This document shows, one piece after another, positions 6,920 to 15,629 of a DNA stretch of 64,000 bases. The stretch covers positions 1 through 64,000 of the forward strand of contig NZ_CBCSIQ010000015.1 in the NCBI RefSeq assembly GCF_965139615.1, given 5' to 3'. The notes beneath the pieces were generated by a model. It worked only from the letters and a program-made list of their open reading frames with translations, had not been told where the DNA came from and ran no database searches. Origin of the DNA: Kerstersia similis. GTDB taxonomy: Bacteria > Pseudomonadota > Gammaproteobacteria > Burkholderiales > Burkholderiaceae_B. The first letter of the stretch is position 1. Each line of letters starts with the position of its first letter. The position numbers were made by a program, and so were the translations under genes.

Positions 6920-8038
6920 TCAGTACAGAGAACCGAGTACCGACCGATCAAAGTCATGCAGGGCATCGGTGCGGCCTTCACGGATTTTATTGATCCATTG
7001 AGGATCGGCCAATAGGGCACGGCCCACGGCGATCAGATCAAATTCGTCACGCTCCAGCCGGCGCAGGAGATCATCCAGGCCGACGGCATGAGAGCGTTCG
7101 CCCTTGAAGGCGGCCAGGAATTCACCGGAGAGTCCGACGGAGCCGACGGAAATCGTCGGGGCTCCTGTCAGTTTTTTTGCCCAGCCTGCGAAATTCAGCC
7201 CTTGCTCGCCATCAATGTCGGGAAATTCGGCCTCCCAGAAGCGCCGTTGCGAGCAATGCAGGATATCCGCACCGGCATCGACCAATGGCTGTAGCCATTG
7301 CGCCATTTCATCAGGCGTTTTTGCCAGTTTGCAGGCGTAATCCTGTTGCTTCCACTGGCTCAGACGCAGCAGGATGGGAAAATCGGGGCCGACGGCCTGG
7401 CGTACGGCGGTCAGTATCTCCGCAGCGAAGCGCGAACGTTCGCGCAAACTCGCGCCGCCATAACGATCACTGCGTTGATTGCTTCCATGCCAGAAGAACT
7501 GGTCGATCAGATAGCCGTGGGCGCCATGGATTTCAGCGACATCGAAGCCCAAGCGTTGGGCGTCCGCAGCGGCACGGGCAAAAGCGGAGATGGTGTCAGC
7601 AATGTCCTCGTCACTCATTGCGACACCATTGGGATCGTTCGGGCCGTTCAGGCCTGACGGGCTTTCGACTGGGGCATCTGCTTGCCAGCCGCTGCTGCTG
7701 CGAGTAGCGCCGGTATGCCAAAGCTGGGGGCCCATGCGGCCGCCCGCCGCATGAACCGCCTGGATCACGGCTTGCCATCCGGCCAGTGCCGCTGCGCCAT
7801 GAAAGAAGGGGATGCGCGCTTCATTGCGGGAGGCGGGGCGATCTATGACCGTGCCTTCCGAGAGAATCAGGCCGACACCGCCTTCGGCGCGGCGTTGGTA
7901 GTAGGCCGCGACGTCGGGGCCGGGGATGCCTTCGGGAGAAAAGTTGCGCGTCATGGGGGCCATGACGATGCGGTTGGGCAACTGCAGGGATTTGTACTGG
8001 AAGGGGCGAAACAGGAGGTCTAAGGCGGGCTTGGACAT
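6920..8038 (-). CDS. Old yellow enzyme family NADH:flavin oxidoreductase
   Basis: A 372-residue FMN-dependent ene-reductase. Visible family motifs are the N-terminal FRPFQYKSLQLPNRIVMAPM, the substrate-binding EIHGAHGYLIDQFFW (His-Gly-Ala-His, about 168-182), NQRSDRYGG after it, and the C-terminal phosphate-binding DLIAVGRALLADP. Such enzymes reduce activated C=C bonds in enones, nitro-compounds or maleimides. The start at 8038 gives the usual N-terminus and has a GGAG upstream; the earlier in-frame ATG at 8092 would add 18 residues with no similarity. The gene is convergent with ohr. The natural substrate is not deducible. Confidence 0.9.
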   Translation of the reverse strand: MSKPALDLLFRPFQYKSLQLPNRIVMAPMTRNFSPEGIPGPDVAAYYQRRAEGGVGLILSEGTVIDRPASRNEARIPFFHGAAALAGWQAVIQAVHAAGGRMGPQLWHTGATRSSSGWQADAPVESPSGLNGPNDPNGVAMSDEDIADTISAFARAAADAQRLGFDVAEIHGAHGYLIDQFFWHGSNQRSDRYGGASLRERSRFAAEILTAVRQAVGPDFPILLRLSQWKQQDYACKLAKTPDEMAQWLQPLVDAGADILHCSQRRFWEAEFPDIDGEQGLNFAGWAKKLTGAPTISVGSVGLSGEFLAAFKGERSHAVGLDDLLRRLERDEFDLIAVGRALLADPQWINKIREGRTDALHDFDRSVLGSLY

Positions 8039-8198
8039 GGAACGGCAACTCCAGATTAAAGGGAAAAGATCGGAACCCGCAGTACCTGCCATGGCGGCGG
8101 GGCGGGCCTAATACTTTCAGTATATCTGGGGTGCCGTGGGGCGGGGTCAGCCAGTTTCAGCAATGTAATGAGCAGAGAATCCGGCAGGCTGGCGCATG

Positions 8199-8804
8199 TC
8201 AAGCGGCAGGCGGCTGCGCGATTTTCCAAAGCCCGGGCAGGAAGCATTCCGAGACCAGCAAAGGCTCTTGTTGCAGGCGGAAGAGAGAGCGTCTGGCCCA
8301 GAGCAGGGTTTGCGGATTCGCCTGTGCGGCATGCCCCGAGGGCGCTGACTGCTGCGTATGCGTGGTGCTGCGGCGCGGTTCCGGGAGCGGAATACTCCGG
8401 TGTGCCAGTTGTGCAATTGGATGGCGGGCATGCGGTTGCGCATACTCGAACGCGGTACGTGTAATGCGTGGGTCTTCATACAGCAGAACACCCAGCGGCG
8501 TGCTGCTGAGCGTGCGCACGTCCTGCCAGGCGTGGGCGCCGGGGTGGTCGGGCGTCAGGCTGCGGCCCAGGACGGCGGGCGTGCCATTGACGCTCATGAG
8601 TACTTCCCTCAGCCAGCAAGAGGTATCGAGTGGAACGCCCAAGGCCTGGGCTTCATCGGCAGCAGGCAGCGTATGGCCTTCATGCAGCACGGCCAGTTGA
8701 AAATCGCCCTGGGCGCGCAGGGCCCGGGTCAGTGAGCCGGGCAGGGATAGCCATTGTGTCTGAAGCAGGGAGAGGGGAGGCGAGGGAAGGCTGGCAGTCC
8801 ACAC
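8199..8804 (-). CDS. ubiC: Chorismate--pyruvate lyase UbiC
   Basis: Converts chorismate to 4-hydroxybenzoate and pyruvate, the first committed step of ubiquinone synthesis. Family features are LPGSLTRALR (substrate pocket), CWLREVLMSVNGTPAVLGRSL in the middle, and RRSLFRLQQEPLLVSECFLP plus LW near the C-terminus. The open frame runs much further upstream (to 9008), but that extension is Pro/His/Arg-rich and overlaps the divergent hydrolase. A GTG at 8804 gives about 201 residues, close to the family norm. No clear Shine-Dalgarno decides the start, so the N-terminus is provisional. No ubiA follows. Confidence 0.85.
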   Translation of the reverse strand: MWTASLPSPPLSLLQTQWLSLPGSLTRALRAQGDFQLAVLHEGHTLPAADEAQALGVPLDTSCWLREVLMSVNGTPAVLGRSLTPDHPGAHAWQDVRTLSSTPLGVLLYEDPRITRTAFEYAQPHARHPIAQLAHRSIPLPEPRRSTTHTQQSAPSGHAAQANPQTLLWARRSLFRLQQEPLLVSECFLPGLWKIAQPPAA

Positions 8805-8991
8805 GGGCTTGGGGCAGTGGCGGGCAGGCGCGCTGGGAGGCGAATGAGCCGACGGCCGCCTGCGGGGTTCTAGGATGTGGCAGATTGTACTAGCATGGGT
8901 GCGGCCGCTGTTTGGTGGTGGGCCGTGGAGGGCAGCGGCATGCTGGTGTCGTCGTTTCGCCTTGTGTACGTGATTCTGAACAGGAAACCTT

Positions 8992-9600
8992 ATGTTGCTT
9001 GATGCCAAACATTCCCAGGTGGTGCTGGTGGATTACCAGACGAAACTGATGACAGTGATCCATGAGGCGGATTTTGTGTTGGCAAACGCCTTGCGGCTGG
9101 CAAAGATCGCGCAGTTGATGCAGGTGCCTGTCTGGGGGACGGAGCAGATTCCTGAGAAACTGGGCCACAACGAGCCGGAACTGCGGGAGTTATGCCTGAA
9201 AACGCTGAGCAAAACGCACTTCAGTGGTGTACCCGATGGGTTGCTGCCGCTGCTGCAGGGGGAAGAGGCCGTAGCTGGGCAGGGCCCAGGAAGCGTGGCT
9301 TGCCATCAGGATGGAGTGATGGCACTGCAGACCTTGCCTGAGCGCGCAAGTATTGTCGTGGCGGGTTGCGAGGCGCATATCTGCTTGCTCCAGACGGCGT
9401 TGGATCTGCTTGCCGCCGGGCTGGAGGTCTGGGTAGTGACGGACGCCTGCAGTTCTCGCACGGAACGCAATCGTGATGCGGCGTTTGATCGTCTGGCCGC
9501 AGCGGGCGCGGAATTGGTCACGACCGAAATGGTGGCCTTTGAGTGGATGCGGGATTGCCGGCATGAAGCCTTCCGGAATGTACAGCGTCTGATCAAGTAG
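8992..9600 (+). CDS. Isochorismatase-family cysteine hydrolase
   Basis: A 202-residue Rossmann-like hydrolase with a D-K-C catalytic set: D14 in VLVDYQTKL, K74 in SKTHFSG, and C131 in VVAGCEAHICLLQTALDL. The family cleaves amides, ureas or vinyl ethers (nicotinamidase, biuret hydrolase, isochorismatase and others). A GGAAA ribosome site precedes the ATG. The gene is divergent from ubiC but probably unrelated in pathway. The substrate cannot be assigned from the sequence. Confidence 0.9.
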   Translation: MLLDAKHSQVVLVDYQTKLMTVIHEADFVLANALRLAKIAQLMQVPVWGTEQIPEKLGHNEPELRELCLKTLSKTHFSGVPDGLLPLLQGEEAVAGQGPGSVACHQDGVMALQTLPERASIVVAGCEAHICLLQTALDLLAAGLEVWVVTDACSSRTERNRDAAFDRLAAAGAELVTTEMVAFEWMRDCRHEAFRNVQRLIK

Positions 9601-9856
9601 GCAGCAGAGGCTGGATTGGCCGGTTTCGATGTGTACGCGCGGCTTACCGGCGGGGGGCGTTTGCGGGCGATACGCCAGACAGGCGCCGAGCGCGATGACG
9701 TTATGTGCGTAAGGTAGGGTGCGGCTTGTGGTGCGGGGTACTCCGACTGTTCAGCCGCGAGCCAGACGATTAGTATCTTTGTTCCGGTGTGGGCCGCATC
9801 GCTGGTGTGCGTGAATGGCGGCTCTCTCTTTTCTCCTGATGCTTCAAGGTGCATAA

Positions 9857-10339
9857 ATGACTGTGCAGGCGACGACCGTGAATATTTCCATCAATTCACC
9901 GGACTGGCGTGGCCAGGCGCTCTCCAATTTCGGCTTGTCGCCATTCGTTTTCCATGGCCAGTTGTTTGCTTCTATTGAAGGCTTCATTCAGGGCATCAAG
10001 TTTCCTGAGTCGGATCCGCGCCGGGCGCGTGCGTTTTGCTTGAGCGGCTGGGATGCGAAGCAGCTGGGAGACGAGGCGGATCGTAGCGGCGCGTATTGGA
10101 ATCAAGCGCGTCTGGCCTATGGTTCCGCGCAGCATCATCAGTTGATCGGTGATGCGATCCGGGCGCGCATTGCGCAGTCCCCTGGTTTGCAGGCGGTTCT
10201 GCATTCTACGGCCGGAGCCACGCTGGTACACGAAACTGGGCACGTAGAATCTCCGACCACCTCCTTGCCGGCGACGGTGTTTCTTGGCGTGCTCAATGAA
10301 ATTCGGGATGCGCTCCTGCAAGAAGCTGCTCGCGCTTAA
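9857..10339 (+). CDS. NADAR-like (YbiA-type) protein, putative
   Basis: A 160-residue soluble protein. The segment FHGQLFASIEGFIQGIKFP (about 34-52) resembles the conserved helix of the NADAR/YbiA superfamily (compare S-x-E-G/H-x-x-Q-x-x-K-F), and TAGATLVHETGH resembles its later A-x-L-x-H/T-G region. NADAR proteins cleave N-glycosidic bonds of ADP-ribosylated or riboflavin-pathway intermediates and some act in phage defence. It stands alone and is convergent with the TetR gene, overlapping its stop codon by 4 bp. Assignment rests on short motifs only. Confidence 0.55.
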   Translation: MTVQATTVNISINSPDWRGQALSNFGLSPFVFHGQLFASIEGFIQGIKFPESDPRRARAFCLSGWDAKQLGDEADRSGAYWNQARLAYGSAQHHQLIGDAIRARIAQSPGLQAVLHSTAGATLVHETGHVESPTTSLPATVFLGVLNEIRDALLQEAARA

Positions 10340-11022
10340 GCGGTATTCGTTGCCTTTGAGGCCGCGTGTTGCGCACCGGCCTGGCTGATGCCTGCGTGCA
10401 GGGCATCCAGCGTGGCGAGGAACACCTGATCCGGGTCGATGTGACTGAGTTGCGGGGCAATGCGGCGGGTAAGCGGGTACTGCGCTGCCGGCAATGTGGT
10501 GATATCCGTCAATTCTTCCGGCGTCGCGCGGCGGATAAGACCACCGATCTCTGCCATGGATAAGCCATAAACCGTGGCGTACCAGCCCAGGCAAACCGTA
10601 GGCAGCCTGTGTTCAGGCACGCCCGCCTGCGCCAGGGCGCGATAGACCATTTCAATGTGCAGGAAGTCGGAAATGCCGGTATGCAAAAAACGCTGCAGCA
10701 AGCCGAATGTCTGCGGATAGGCCAGTGCCAGTTGGCGGTATTGGTTCGCCAGGTCACATAAGCGCTGCTGCCAGGGCTGGGCTTCATCCACGGCGCGCAA
10801 CCGGGCCGTCAGCCAGTCTGCCATGGCGCGTTGCAGGCCCTCTTTGGATTTGAAGTGATACATCAGGGCCATCGGGTCGCAGTGGGCCCGTTCGCCCAGC
10901 TTGCGCAGGGAAAATCCGCTTTCCTGGGCGCTTTCCATCAGGGCAATGGCCGCCTCGACCAGCGCGTCCTTATCCAGGCCGCGTGGCCCGGGCGCTGCAC
11001 GTGATTTCGTGACGATAGACAT
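10336..11022 (-). CDS. TetR-family repressor, likely regulator of the SMR efflux pair
   Basis: A 228-residue regulator with an N-terminal helix-turn-helix: VEAAIALMES, then GFSLRKLGERAHCDPMALMYHFKSKEGL at about 36-63, the classic TetR Y-H/Y-F recognition-helix end. It continues with a variable ligand-binding core of the TetR_C type. It is divergent from a pair of small multidrug resistance genes, and a perfect 25-bp palindrome (11213-11237) lies between them. The inferred role is to repress the pair until an efflux substrate binds. Confidence 0.9.
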   Translation of the reverse strand: MSIVTKSRAAPGPRGLDKDALVEAAIALMESAQESGFSLRKLGERAHCDPMALMYHFKSKEGLQRAMADWLTARLRAVDEAQPWQQRLCDLANQYRQLALAYPQTFGLLQRFLHTGISDFLHIEMVYRALAQAGVPEHRLPTVCLGWYATVYGLSMAEIGGLIRRATPEELTDITTLPAAQYPLTRRIAPQLSHIDPDQVFLATLDALHAGISQAGAQHAASKATNTA

Positions 11023-11212
11023 GTCGCCATTCTTTCAAAACTACGCTCGGCGGGCAAGCCGCTGCCATGCAGGCCGTAACCAGACGGTAGGGAACAAGAC
11101 ATGCTTGAAGTGTGGCCTGCAACGCGGCGGCAGTGCTGCGTATGAAGTCTCCACCGGCTGCGCAGTTTGCTGTGCAGCGCTCTCTTGTCCGCTCTCTGTG
11201 AGCTTGGGAAAA

Positions 11213-11237
11213 ACTAATTCTACAGTGTAGAATTAGT
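11213..11237. promoter_or_regulatory. Perfect palindromic operator for the TetR regulator
   Basis: ACTAATTCTACA and its exact complement TGTAGAATTAGT flank a single central G: 12-bp arms with 25 bp overall. It lies 107 bp upstream of the first SMR gene and 191 bp upstream of the tetR start. The TTGGGA and TAGAAT-like hexamers around it suggest that it overlaps the efflux promoter. Size and symmetry are typical of TetR operators. Confidence 0.75.
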
Positions 11238-11343
11238 GGGGCTTGCCATAGAAACCTTGTCAGATCGTTCCATCCTCTTCTGGATCGGGGGCCAAGGGCG
11301 GTGGAGAGGCTGGTATGGGAAAAATAGGGAATTCGGGCGCGAT

Positions 11344-11652
11344 ATGTTGAGTTGGGTGTTTCTGCTGCTATCCAGCGGGCTGGAAGTGATGTGGGCGGCG
11401 GGCTTGAAATATGCAGCGACTCCTTTGCAGTGGACGCTGACGGTGTTTTGCATGGTGGGGAGTTTTGTCTTCATGCTGCTGGCATCGCGGCGCATGGGGG
11501 CGGCGCTGGCCTATGTGTTTTTCGTGACTTTCGGTGCGGTGGGTACGTATTTGCTGGATGTGGCCTATTTCGGCAAAGAGCCCAGGCTGCTGGCAGTAGC
11601 GGCCATTGCCGTCATCCTCTGGGCGGTAGCCCGGCTGCATCAGGTGAAATGA
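11344..11652 (+). CDS. SMR-family efflux protein, subunit 1
   Basis: A 102-residue inner-membrane protein with four transmembrane helices. The conserved membrane glutamate is present in helix 1 (LLLSSGLEVMWAAGLKYA, E14), as is the family GAVGTYLLD turn. It is immediately followed by a second SMR gene 1 bp later, an arrangement seen in heterodimeric SMR pumps (EbrAB, YkkCD and NepAB types), which exchange protons for cationic compounds or guanidinium. The ATG at 11344 gives the standard length; the longer frame reaches back into the operator region and is rejected. Confidence 0.85.
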   Translation: MLSWVFLLLSSGLEVMWAAGLKYAATPLQWTLTVFCMVGSFVFMLLASRRMGAALAYVFFVTFGAVGTYLLDVAYFGKEPRLLAVAAIAVILWAVARLHQVK

Positions 11653-11653
11653 A

Positions 11654-11968
11654 ATGAACTGGGTGTATCTGCTGCTGGCGGGTTTGCTGGAAATATTCGT
11701 GGTTGCCGGCATCCGGGATATGGCGCTGAAACGCTATGCGCGCGGCATTGTGGTGTATGCATTGGGCATCAGCACCTCTTTGTCCTTTCTCTATCTGGCC
11801 ATGCGCAGCATTGATATGTCGGTGGCCTATACGGCCTACACCGGTATTGGCGTGATAGGCACGGTACTTGCTGGCATTCTGTTCTGGGGGGATAAGAGTG
11901 GCGCCAGGAAGTTCATCTACCTGGCCCTGATTGTGGGCGGAATCGTTGTACTGAAGCTGGCGGGCTGA
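11654..11968 (+). CDS. SMR-family efflux protein, subunit 2
   Basis: A 104-residue four-helix membrane protein with the SMR hallmarks: glutamate in helix 1 (LLLAGLLEIFVVAGIRDMA, E13), AMRSIDMSVAYTAYTGIGVIG in helix 3, and a final helix ending VVLKLAG. Its start is one base past the stop of the preceding SMR gene, so the two are co-translated and probably assemble as a heterodimer in antiparallel topology. Regulation is probably by the divergent TetR repressor. Confidence 0.9.
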   Translation: MNWVYLLLAGLLEIFVVAGIRDMALKRYARGIVVYALGISTSLSFLYLAMRSIDMSVAYTAYTGIGVIGTVLAGILFWGDKSGARKFIYLALIVGGIVVLKLAG

Positions 11969-12120
11969 GCCTGAAAGGCTGTGCCGCCAGCGGCATGGAC
12001 GCCCCGTTCTTCAGTGGCCGTCATGTCACAGGCCGTCACTGATCTTATCCAGCGCGGTTGGCAGCTAGGCTCGCACGGCTGTGTTTGATAGGCCGCCAGA
12101 GCCAGGGGTGGTGTGGCGTT

Positions 12121-12918
12121 TTAGACGATGTCATCCACCACGCCGCCATCCACGCGCAGTGCTGCGCCCGATGTCGCACTGGCCTGTTGCGAGCAAACAT
12201 AGACCACCATATTGGCGACTTCTTCTACGGTAGCTGTGCGCTGGATGATAGAACTGGGGCGGTGTGTCATGACGAACTCGCGCGCCAGCACTTCCAGCGG
12301 CTTGCCGGTGCGGGCGACTTCTTCCTTCATCATTTCGGCGAAACCATCCGACAGCGTCGGGCCAGGCAGCACGCTGTTTACCGTTACGCCTGTGCCAGCC
12401 ATGCGTTTGGCCAGGCCGCGAGACAAAGAAAGCTGTGCGGTTTTGGACACGCCGTAATGCACCATATCCGCAGGAATATTGCGTGCAGATTCCGAGGCGA
12501 TGAACACCACCCGACCCCAGGTCTTTTCTGCCATGGCAGGCAGCAGCGCCCGCGCCAACCGGACACCGCTCATGACATTGGTCTGCCAGTATTCTTCCCA
12601 GATATCATCGGCAGTGTCGAAGAAATCCCTGGGGCCATAGATGCCGGCGTTATTGACCAGAATATCGACGTGTCCAGGCAGTCCATCCAGCAAGGACTGG
12701 ACGCCGGCCGCACTGCCTAGATCGGCCGCGACGCCGTGTACCTGAGCCTGGGGTTGTTCGGCCAGCAGGCGTTCGCGCGCCCGGCTGATGCTGGCCGTGC
12801 TGCGACCATTGAGAATCACGCTGGCACCGCTGGCCGCCAGGCCTTGGGCAATGGCGAAACCGATGCCGCCGGTCGAAGCGGTAACCAGTGCAGATTTGCC
12901 GGAAAGGTTGATGTTCAT
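12121..12918 (-). CDS. Short-chain dehydrogenase/reductase (SDR)
   Basis: A 265-residue NAD(P)-dependent oxidoreductase of the classical SDR fold. The cofactor motif TASTGGIGFAIA (TGxxxGxG type) is at about 12-23, NNAG at about 88-91, and the catalytic Ser, Tyr and Lys are found in FIASESA and VHYGVSKTA. The start at 12918 has a GGAG ribosome site and places the first beta strand correctly; an ATG 102 bp earlier is not supported. The C-terminus ends VDGGVVDDIV, typical of the family. The substrate is unknown. The gene is convergent with the SMR pair. Confidence 0.9.
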   Translation of the reverse strand: MNINLSGKSALVTASTGGIGFAIAQGLAASGASVILNGRSTASISRARERLLAEQPQAQVHGVAADLGSAAGVQSLLDGLPGHVDILVNNAGIYGPRDFFDTADDIWEEYWQTNVMSGVRLARALLPAMAEKTWGRVVFIASESARNIPADMVHYGVSKTAQLSLSRGLAKRMAGTGVTVNSVLPGPTLSDGFAEMMKEEVARTGKPLEVLAREFVMTHRPSSIIQRTATVEEVANMVVYVCSQQASATSGAALRVDGGVVDDIV

Positions 12919-13252
12919 GTGATTGCTGTCTCCGTTAGCATGCTGACCCCTCAAGGAGGTCAGGGGCAAGCTTGAGCATAGCAGCTTGTCGAGCGAGAGA
13001 ATCGGCCCGGGCTGCGCCAACCCCGGTGCAGCGAACCGTGTATCGCACTGTTGCCTGGTGTCAGTGCATGGGTCTGTAGCAGTTCGTGCGGAATGTGGGG
13101 GGTATGCCAGGCGGATTGCTTCGGGGGGATCCAGAACGCTGCCGAGCGCACGTTCCGGGTGGGGCCGGAGAAGCCTGGGAACGGCATGGCGGGCGATGGG
13201 CGTGTAAGGCTTGGGGCGGGGCGACTGAGGGCGTGCCAGGAAAAACCGCCAG

Positions 13253-13292
13253 GAAAAATAAAACCCTTGATTCTCTATTGAAAATCAAGGGT
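13253..13292 (-). terminator. Intrinsic terminator of the tRNA gene
   Basis: On the minus strand a 10-bp perfect stem (ACCCTTGATT paired with AATCAAGGGT) is followed by TTTTATTTTT, starting 11 bases past the CCA end of the tRNA. This is a textbook rho-independent terminator. The stretch from here to the SDR start codon (12919-13252) holds no other recognised feature. Confidence 0.85.
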
Positions 13293-13302
13293 CTGTAAAT
13301 TC

Positions 13303-13379
13303 TGGTGGCGCATCCCTGATTCGAACAGGGGACCTGCGGATTATGATTCCGTCGCTCTAACCGGCTGAGCTAATGCGCC
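13303..13379 (-). tRNA. tRNA with CAU anticodon, probably tRNA-Met (elongator)
   Basis: The minus strand folds as a complete 77-nt tRNA with an encoded CCA end. The acceptor GGCGCAT pairs with ATGCGCC, the D arm contains GCTC and GAGC, the anticodon stem is ACGGA/TCCGC with loop ATCATAA (anticodon CAT), and the T arm is CCCTG TTCGAAT CAGGG. CAU is read by tRNA-Met and by lysidine-modified tRNA-Ile2. The overall sequence looks like the elongator Met form. The first anticodon-stem pair is a mismatch. Confidence 0.93.
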
Positions 13380-13430
13380 TTTCCATCGCCACTGCCTTGA
13401 ATTGCTTGCGGCAGTGAAGAATAGAAAATA

Positions 13431-13461
13431 ATTCTACCATGAAATTTTTATCTTTGTGCAA
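13431..13461 (-). promoter_or_regulatory. Candidate promoter of the tRNA
   Basis: On the minus strand TTGCAC (13456-13461) and TAGAAT (13431-13436) are separated by 19 bp in an AT-rich leader about 50 bp before the mature tRNA. The spacer is longer than ideal, so the exact -35 is uncertain. Confidence 0.4.
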
Positions 13462-13479
13462 GCCTTTGCGCGTACGGGT

Positions 13480-14169
13480 TCAGGCAGCGTCCATGCCGTG
13501 AGCTTGTTTGGTTGCGGTGGTGGCATCGGAGGCCAGATACGCCAGCAGTTGTCGGCCAGCTTCGGCCTGTTGGGAGCTTGCAGCAATACCGCCGGAGAAG
13601 GTCGTGACGATGGCCATGTCGTCAGGCAGCGGGCCGAGGATGTCTATGCCGGCCAGAGGCAGGAGTTCGCTCAATTGCTGGAAGCCCAGTTCCACTTCCC
13701 CTTTGGCGACCAGGCTGCCGACCGGGACGCCCGGAGGCGCCTGGATGATGCGGTCTTGCAGGTCGTCGGCAATACCCCATTGCTCGAAACGCTTGGCAAG
13801 CTGCACGCCGCTGGGGCCGGTGGAGTAGCTCAGGCTTTTGGCAGCCAGGACGGCGGCACGCACGGCGGCTTCATTGCTGATGTCCGGGTGGGAGGCGCCT
13901 GCCCGTACCGCCACAGCGGTGCTGGAGCGAACCAGGTCGGTACGGGTGCCAGCGACGATGTGCTGCTGACTGCTCAGTTTGTCGATGGCGTCGGCAGCGA
14001 GGACGACGATATCGAAACTTTCTCCTGCCGCGACCCGCTGCGCGGCAGTGACGCCACCGACCGATTCAACGCGGACGGAAATGCCGGTTTGCCGTTCAAA
14101 GTCCGCGGCCAGATCCTGCAGAATGGATTTGGTCGCCATGGATGAAATCAGATGCAGGGATGTCGCCAT
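13480..14169 (-). CDS. ModA-like substrate-binding domain protein without signal peptide
   Basis: A 229-residue protein of the periplasmic-binding fold, nearest to molybdate-type (ModA) binding proteins. Family-like segments are ILQDLAADFERQTGISVRVE, FDIVVLAADAID and LGFQQLSELLPLAGIDILGPLP. It begins directly in the mature fold (MATSLHLISSMATKS) with no export signal and has no ABC permease or ATPase next to it. It may therefore act in the cytoplasm or be a co-opted binding domain. The ligand is unknown. Confidence 0.8.
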   Translation of the reverse strand: MATSLHLISSMATKSILQDLAADFERQTGISVRVESVGGVTAAQRVAAGESFDIVVLAADAIDKLSSQQHIVAGTRTDLVRSSTAVAVRAGASHPDISNEAAVRAAVLAAKSLSYSTGPSGVQLAKRFEQWGIADDLQDRIIQAPPGVPVGSLVAKGEVELGFQQLSELLPLAGIDILGPLPDDMAIVTTFSGGIAASSQQAEAGRQLLAYLASDATTATKQAHGMDAA

Positions 14170-14280
14170 GGTGATAGGTCTGTTTGTCTTTTAAGTGGGG
14201 ATATCAATGCGGCGGCCGTGACCACCGCCCAGTGAGGGCAACAGCATAGCGCAAGTTGAATGGGATTCCATGGGAATCAG

Positions 14281-14312
14281 GCAAAGGCGCCTGCGGGAGC
14301 GGGCGCCTTTGC
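14281..14312. terminator. GC-rich hairpin after the NimT-like gene
   Basis: Perfect 11-bp arms (GCAAAGGCGCC and its complement) with a 10-nt loop lie just beyond the stop codon of the transporter. There is no T-tract, so termination is only a suggestion. Confidence 0.4.
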
Positions 14313-14328
14313 GGGGCGGGTATCTGTG

Positions 14329-15621
14329 TCAGCGTTTGCTTTCAGCTGGCGGGATGGGGACCAGCTGGCCATCGGCCGAGATGCGTATCGAGCGTCCTGC
14401 GCACCAGCCGGCATAGATCAGGGTGGCGCTCAGCAGGCAGCAGACCAGCAGCGGCATGCTCCAGTTGCCCGAGAGGTCATGAATGCTGCCCAGCAGGCTG
14501 GGGCCGGTGCAGGCCAGCAGGTAGCCAGCGCTTTGCGCCATGCCGGATAGCGAGGCCGCCTGGCCAGCCGTGCTGACCCGGGTACCCATGAAAGACAGCG
14601 CCAGGATGAAGACGCCGCCGTTGCCCATGCCGAAGAGCGTTGCCCAGAAGGTGCTCCAGGAGGGGAACAGCCACAGGCCTGCCAGGCTGACTAGTGATAG
14701 CGCGCTGATGGCGACGGCCAGTTTGCGCTGGTCTGCGCTGCGGCGCACGATGGGCATCATCAGCAGCCCGATAATGGAGGCGCCGAACTGCATGATGCCG
14801 TGCGCCGTGCCTGCCGCCGCCGGGCTGTAGCCGGCGTCATGCATGATCGCGGGCAGCCAGCTCATGACGGAATAGAACAGGAAGGAGTTCATGCCCAGGA
14901 AAAAGGTGACCTGCCAGCTGATGGCATGGCGCCAGACCGGTGTGCGAGTCTGGTTGACTGCCGGGCTTGCCACCTTGTCCGTGCGTGGCCGGCGCGCCAG
15001 GGGCAACCAGCAGATCAGGCTGATGGCGGGGATCACACCGGTACACAACAGGGCGAAACGCCAGCCCAGGCCGGTCAGGTCGGCCAGCGGAATGGCGATG
15101 CTGGAGCTGAAGGCCGCGACGGTGCCCATGGTCAGGGCATAGACAGAGGTCAGAACTGCAATCTGGCCGGGGAAGTCGCGTTTGAGCAGGCTGGGCAGGA
15201 GCACGTTGCCGATGGCGATTCCGATGCCGATGGCAGCCGTGCCGGCAAAGAGCAGGGCCAACGAGCCAGCAGAGCGTACTGCGACACCTAGCAGAATCAA
15301 AACCAGGGCACCGACCAGTGCGCGTTCCAGGCCAACGCGCCGGGCTAGCAAGGGGGCCAGCGGCGAAACAATGCCGAAGACCAGCAGCGGGATGGCGGTG
15401 ATGGTGCCTGCCGTGGCGGCGTTCAGGCCGAAACTTTCTTGAATCTGGGTGAGCAAGGGTGCCAGCGAAGTCATCGGCGCCCGCAGGTTGCAGGCAAACA
15501 GCAGAATGCAGATGATGAGCAACAGGCGCCCGCGAGAATCAGGATCCTGCGAGGAGGATAGTCGGGCCAGCATGCGTCCCAGACGGCTGGACGATGGCTG
15601 CGGTGCAGAGGTGGTGGACAT
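14329..15621 (-). CDS. MFS transporter of the CynX/NimT type
   Basis: A 430-residue inner-membrane protein with about 12 transmembrane helices. The CynX/NimT signature at the start of the first helix (LFACNLRAPMTSLAPLLTQI) is clear. In Escherichia coli, NimT (YeaN) exports 2-nitroimidazole and is controlled by the divergent AraC-type NimR (YeaM). Here too an AraC regulator is divergent across 217 bp, which supports the same functional pairing. Another family member, CynX, transports cyanate, but no cyanase gene is nearby. Confidence 0.85.
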   Translation of the reverse strand: MSTTSAPQPSSSRLGRMLARLSSSQDPDSRGRLLLIICILLFACNLRAPMTSLAPLLTQIQESFGLNAATAGTITAIPLLVFGIVSPLAPLLARRVGLERALVGALVLILLGVAVRSAGSLALLFAGTAAIGIGIAIGNVLLPSLLKRDFPGQIAVLTSVYALTMGTVAAFSSSIAIPLADLTGLGWRFALLCTGVIPAISLICWLPLARRPRTDKVASPAVNQTRTPVWRHAISWQVTFFLGMNSFLFYSVMSWLPAIMHDAGYSPAAAGTAHGIMQFGASIIGLLMMPIVRRSADQRKLAVAISALSLVSLAGLWLFPSWSTFWATLFGMGNGGVFILALSFMGTRVSTAGQAASLSGMAQSAGYLLACTGPSLLGSIHDLSGNWSMPLLVCCLLSATLIYAGWCAGRSIRISADGQLVPIPPAESKR

Positions 15622-15629
15622 GGAACCGT

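Noticed and set aside
8805..9008. Longer ubiC starting at 9008
   Set aside because: It overlaps the divergent hydrolase and the extra sequence is low-complexity Pro/His/Arg.
11023..11343. Guanidine-I riboswitch controlling the SMR pair
   Set aside because: No ykkC-like conserved core; the perfect palindrome and divergent TetR gene explain regulation better.
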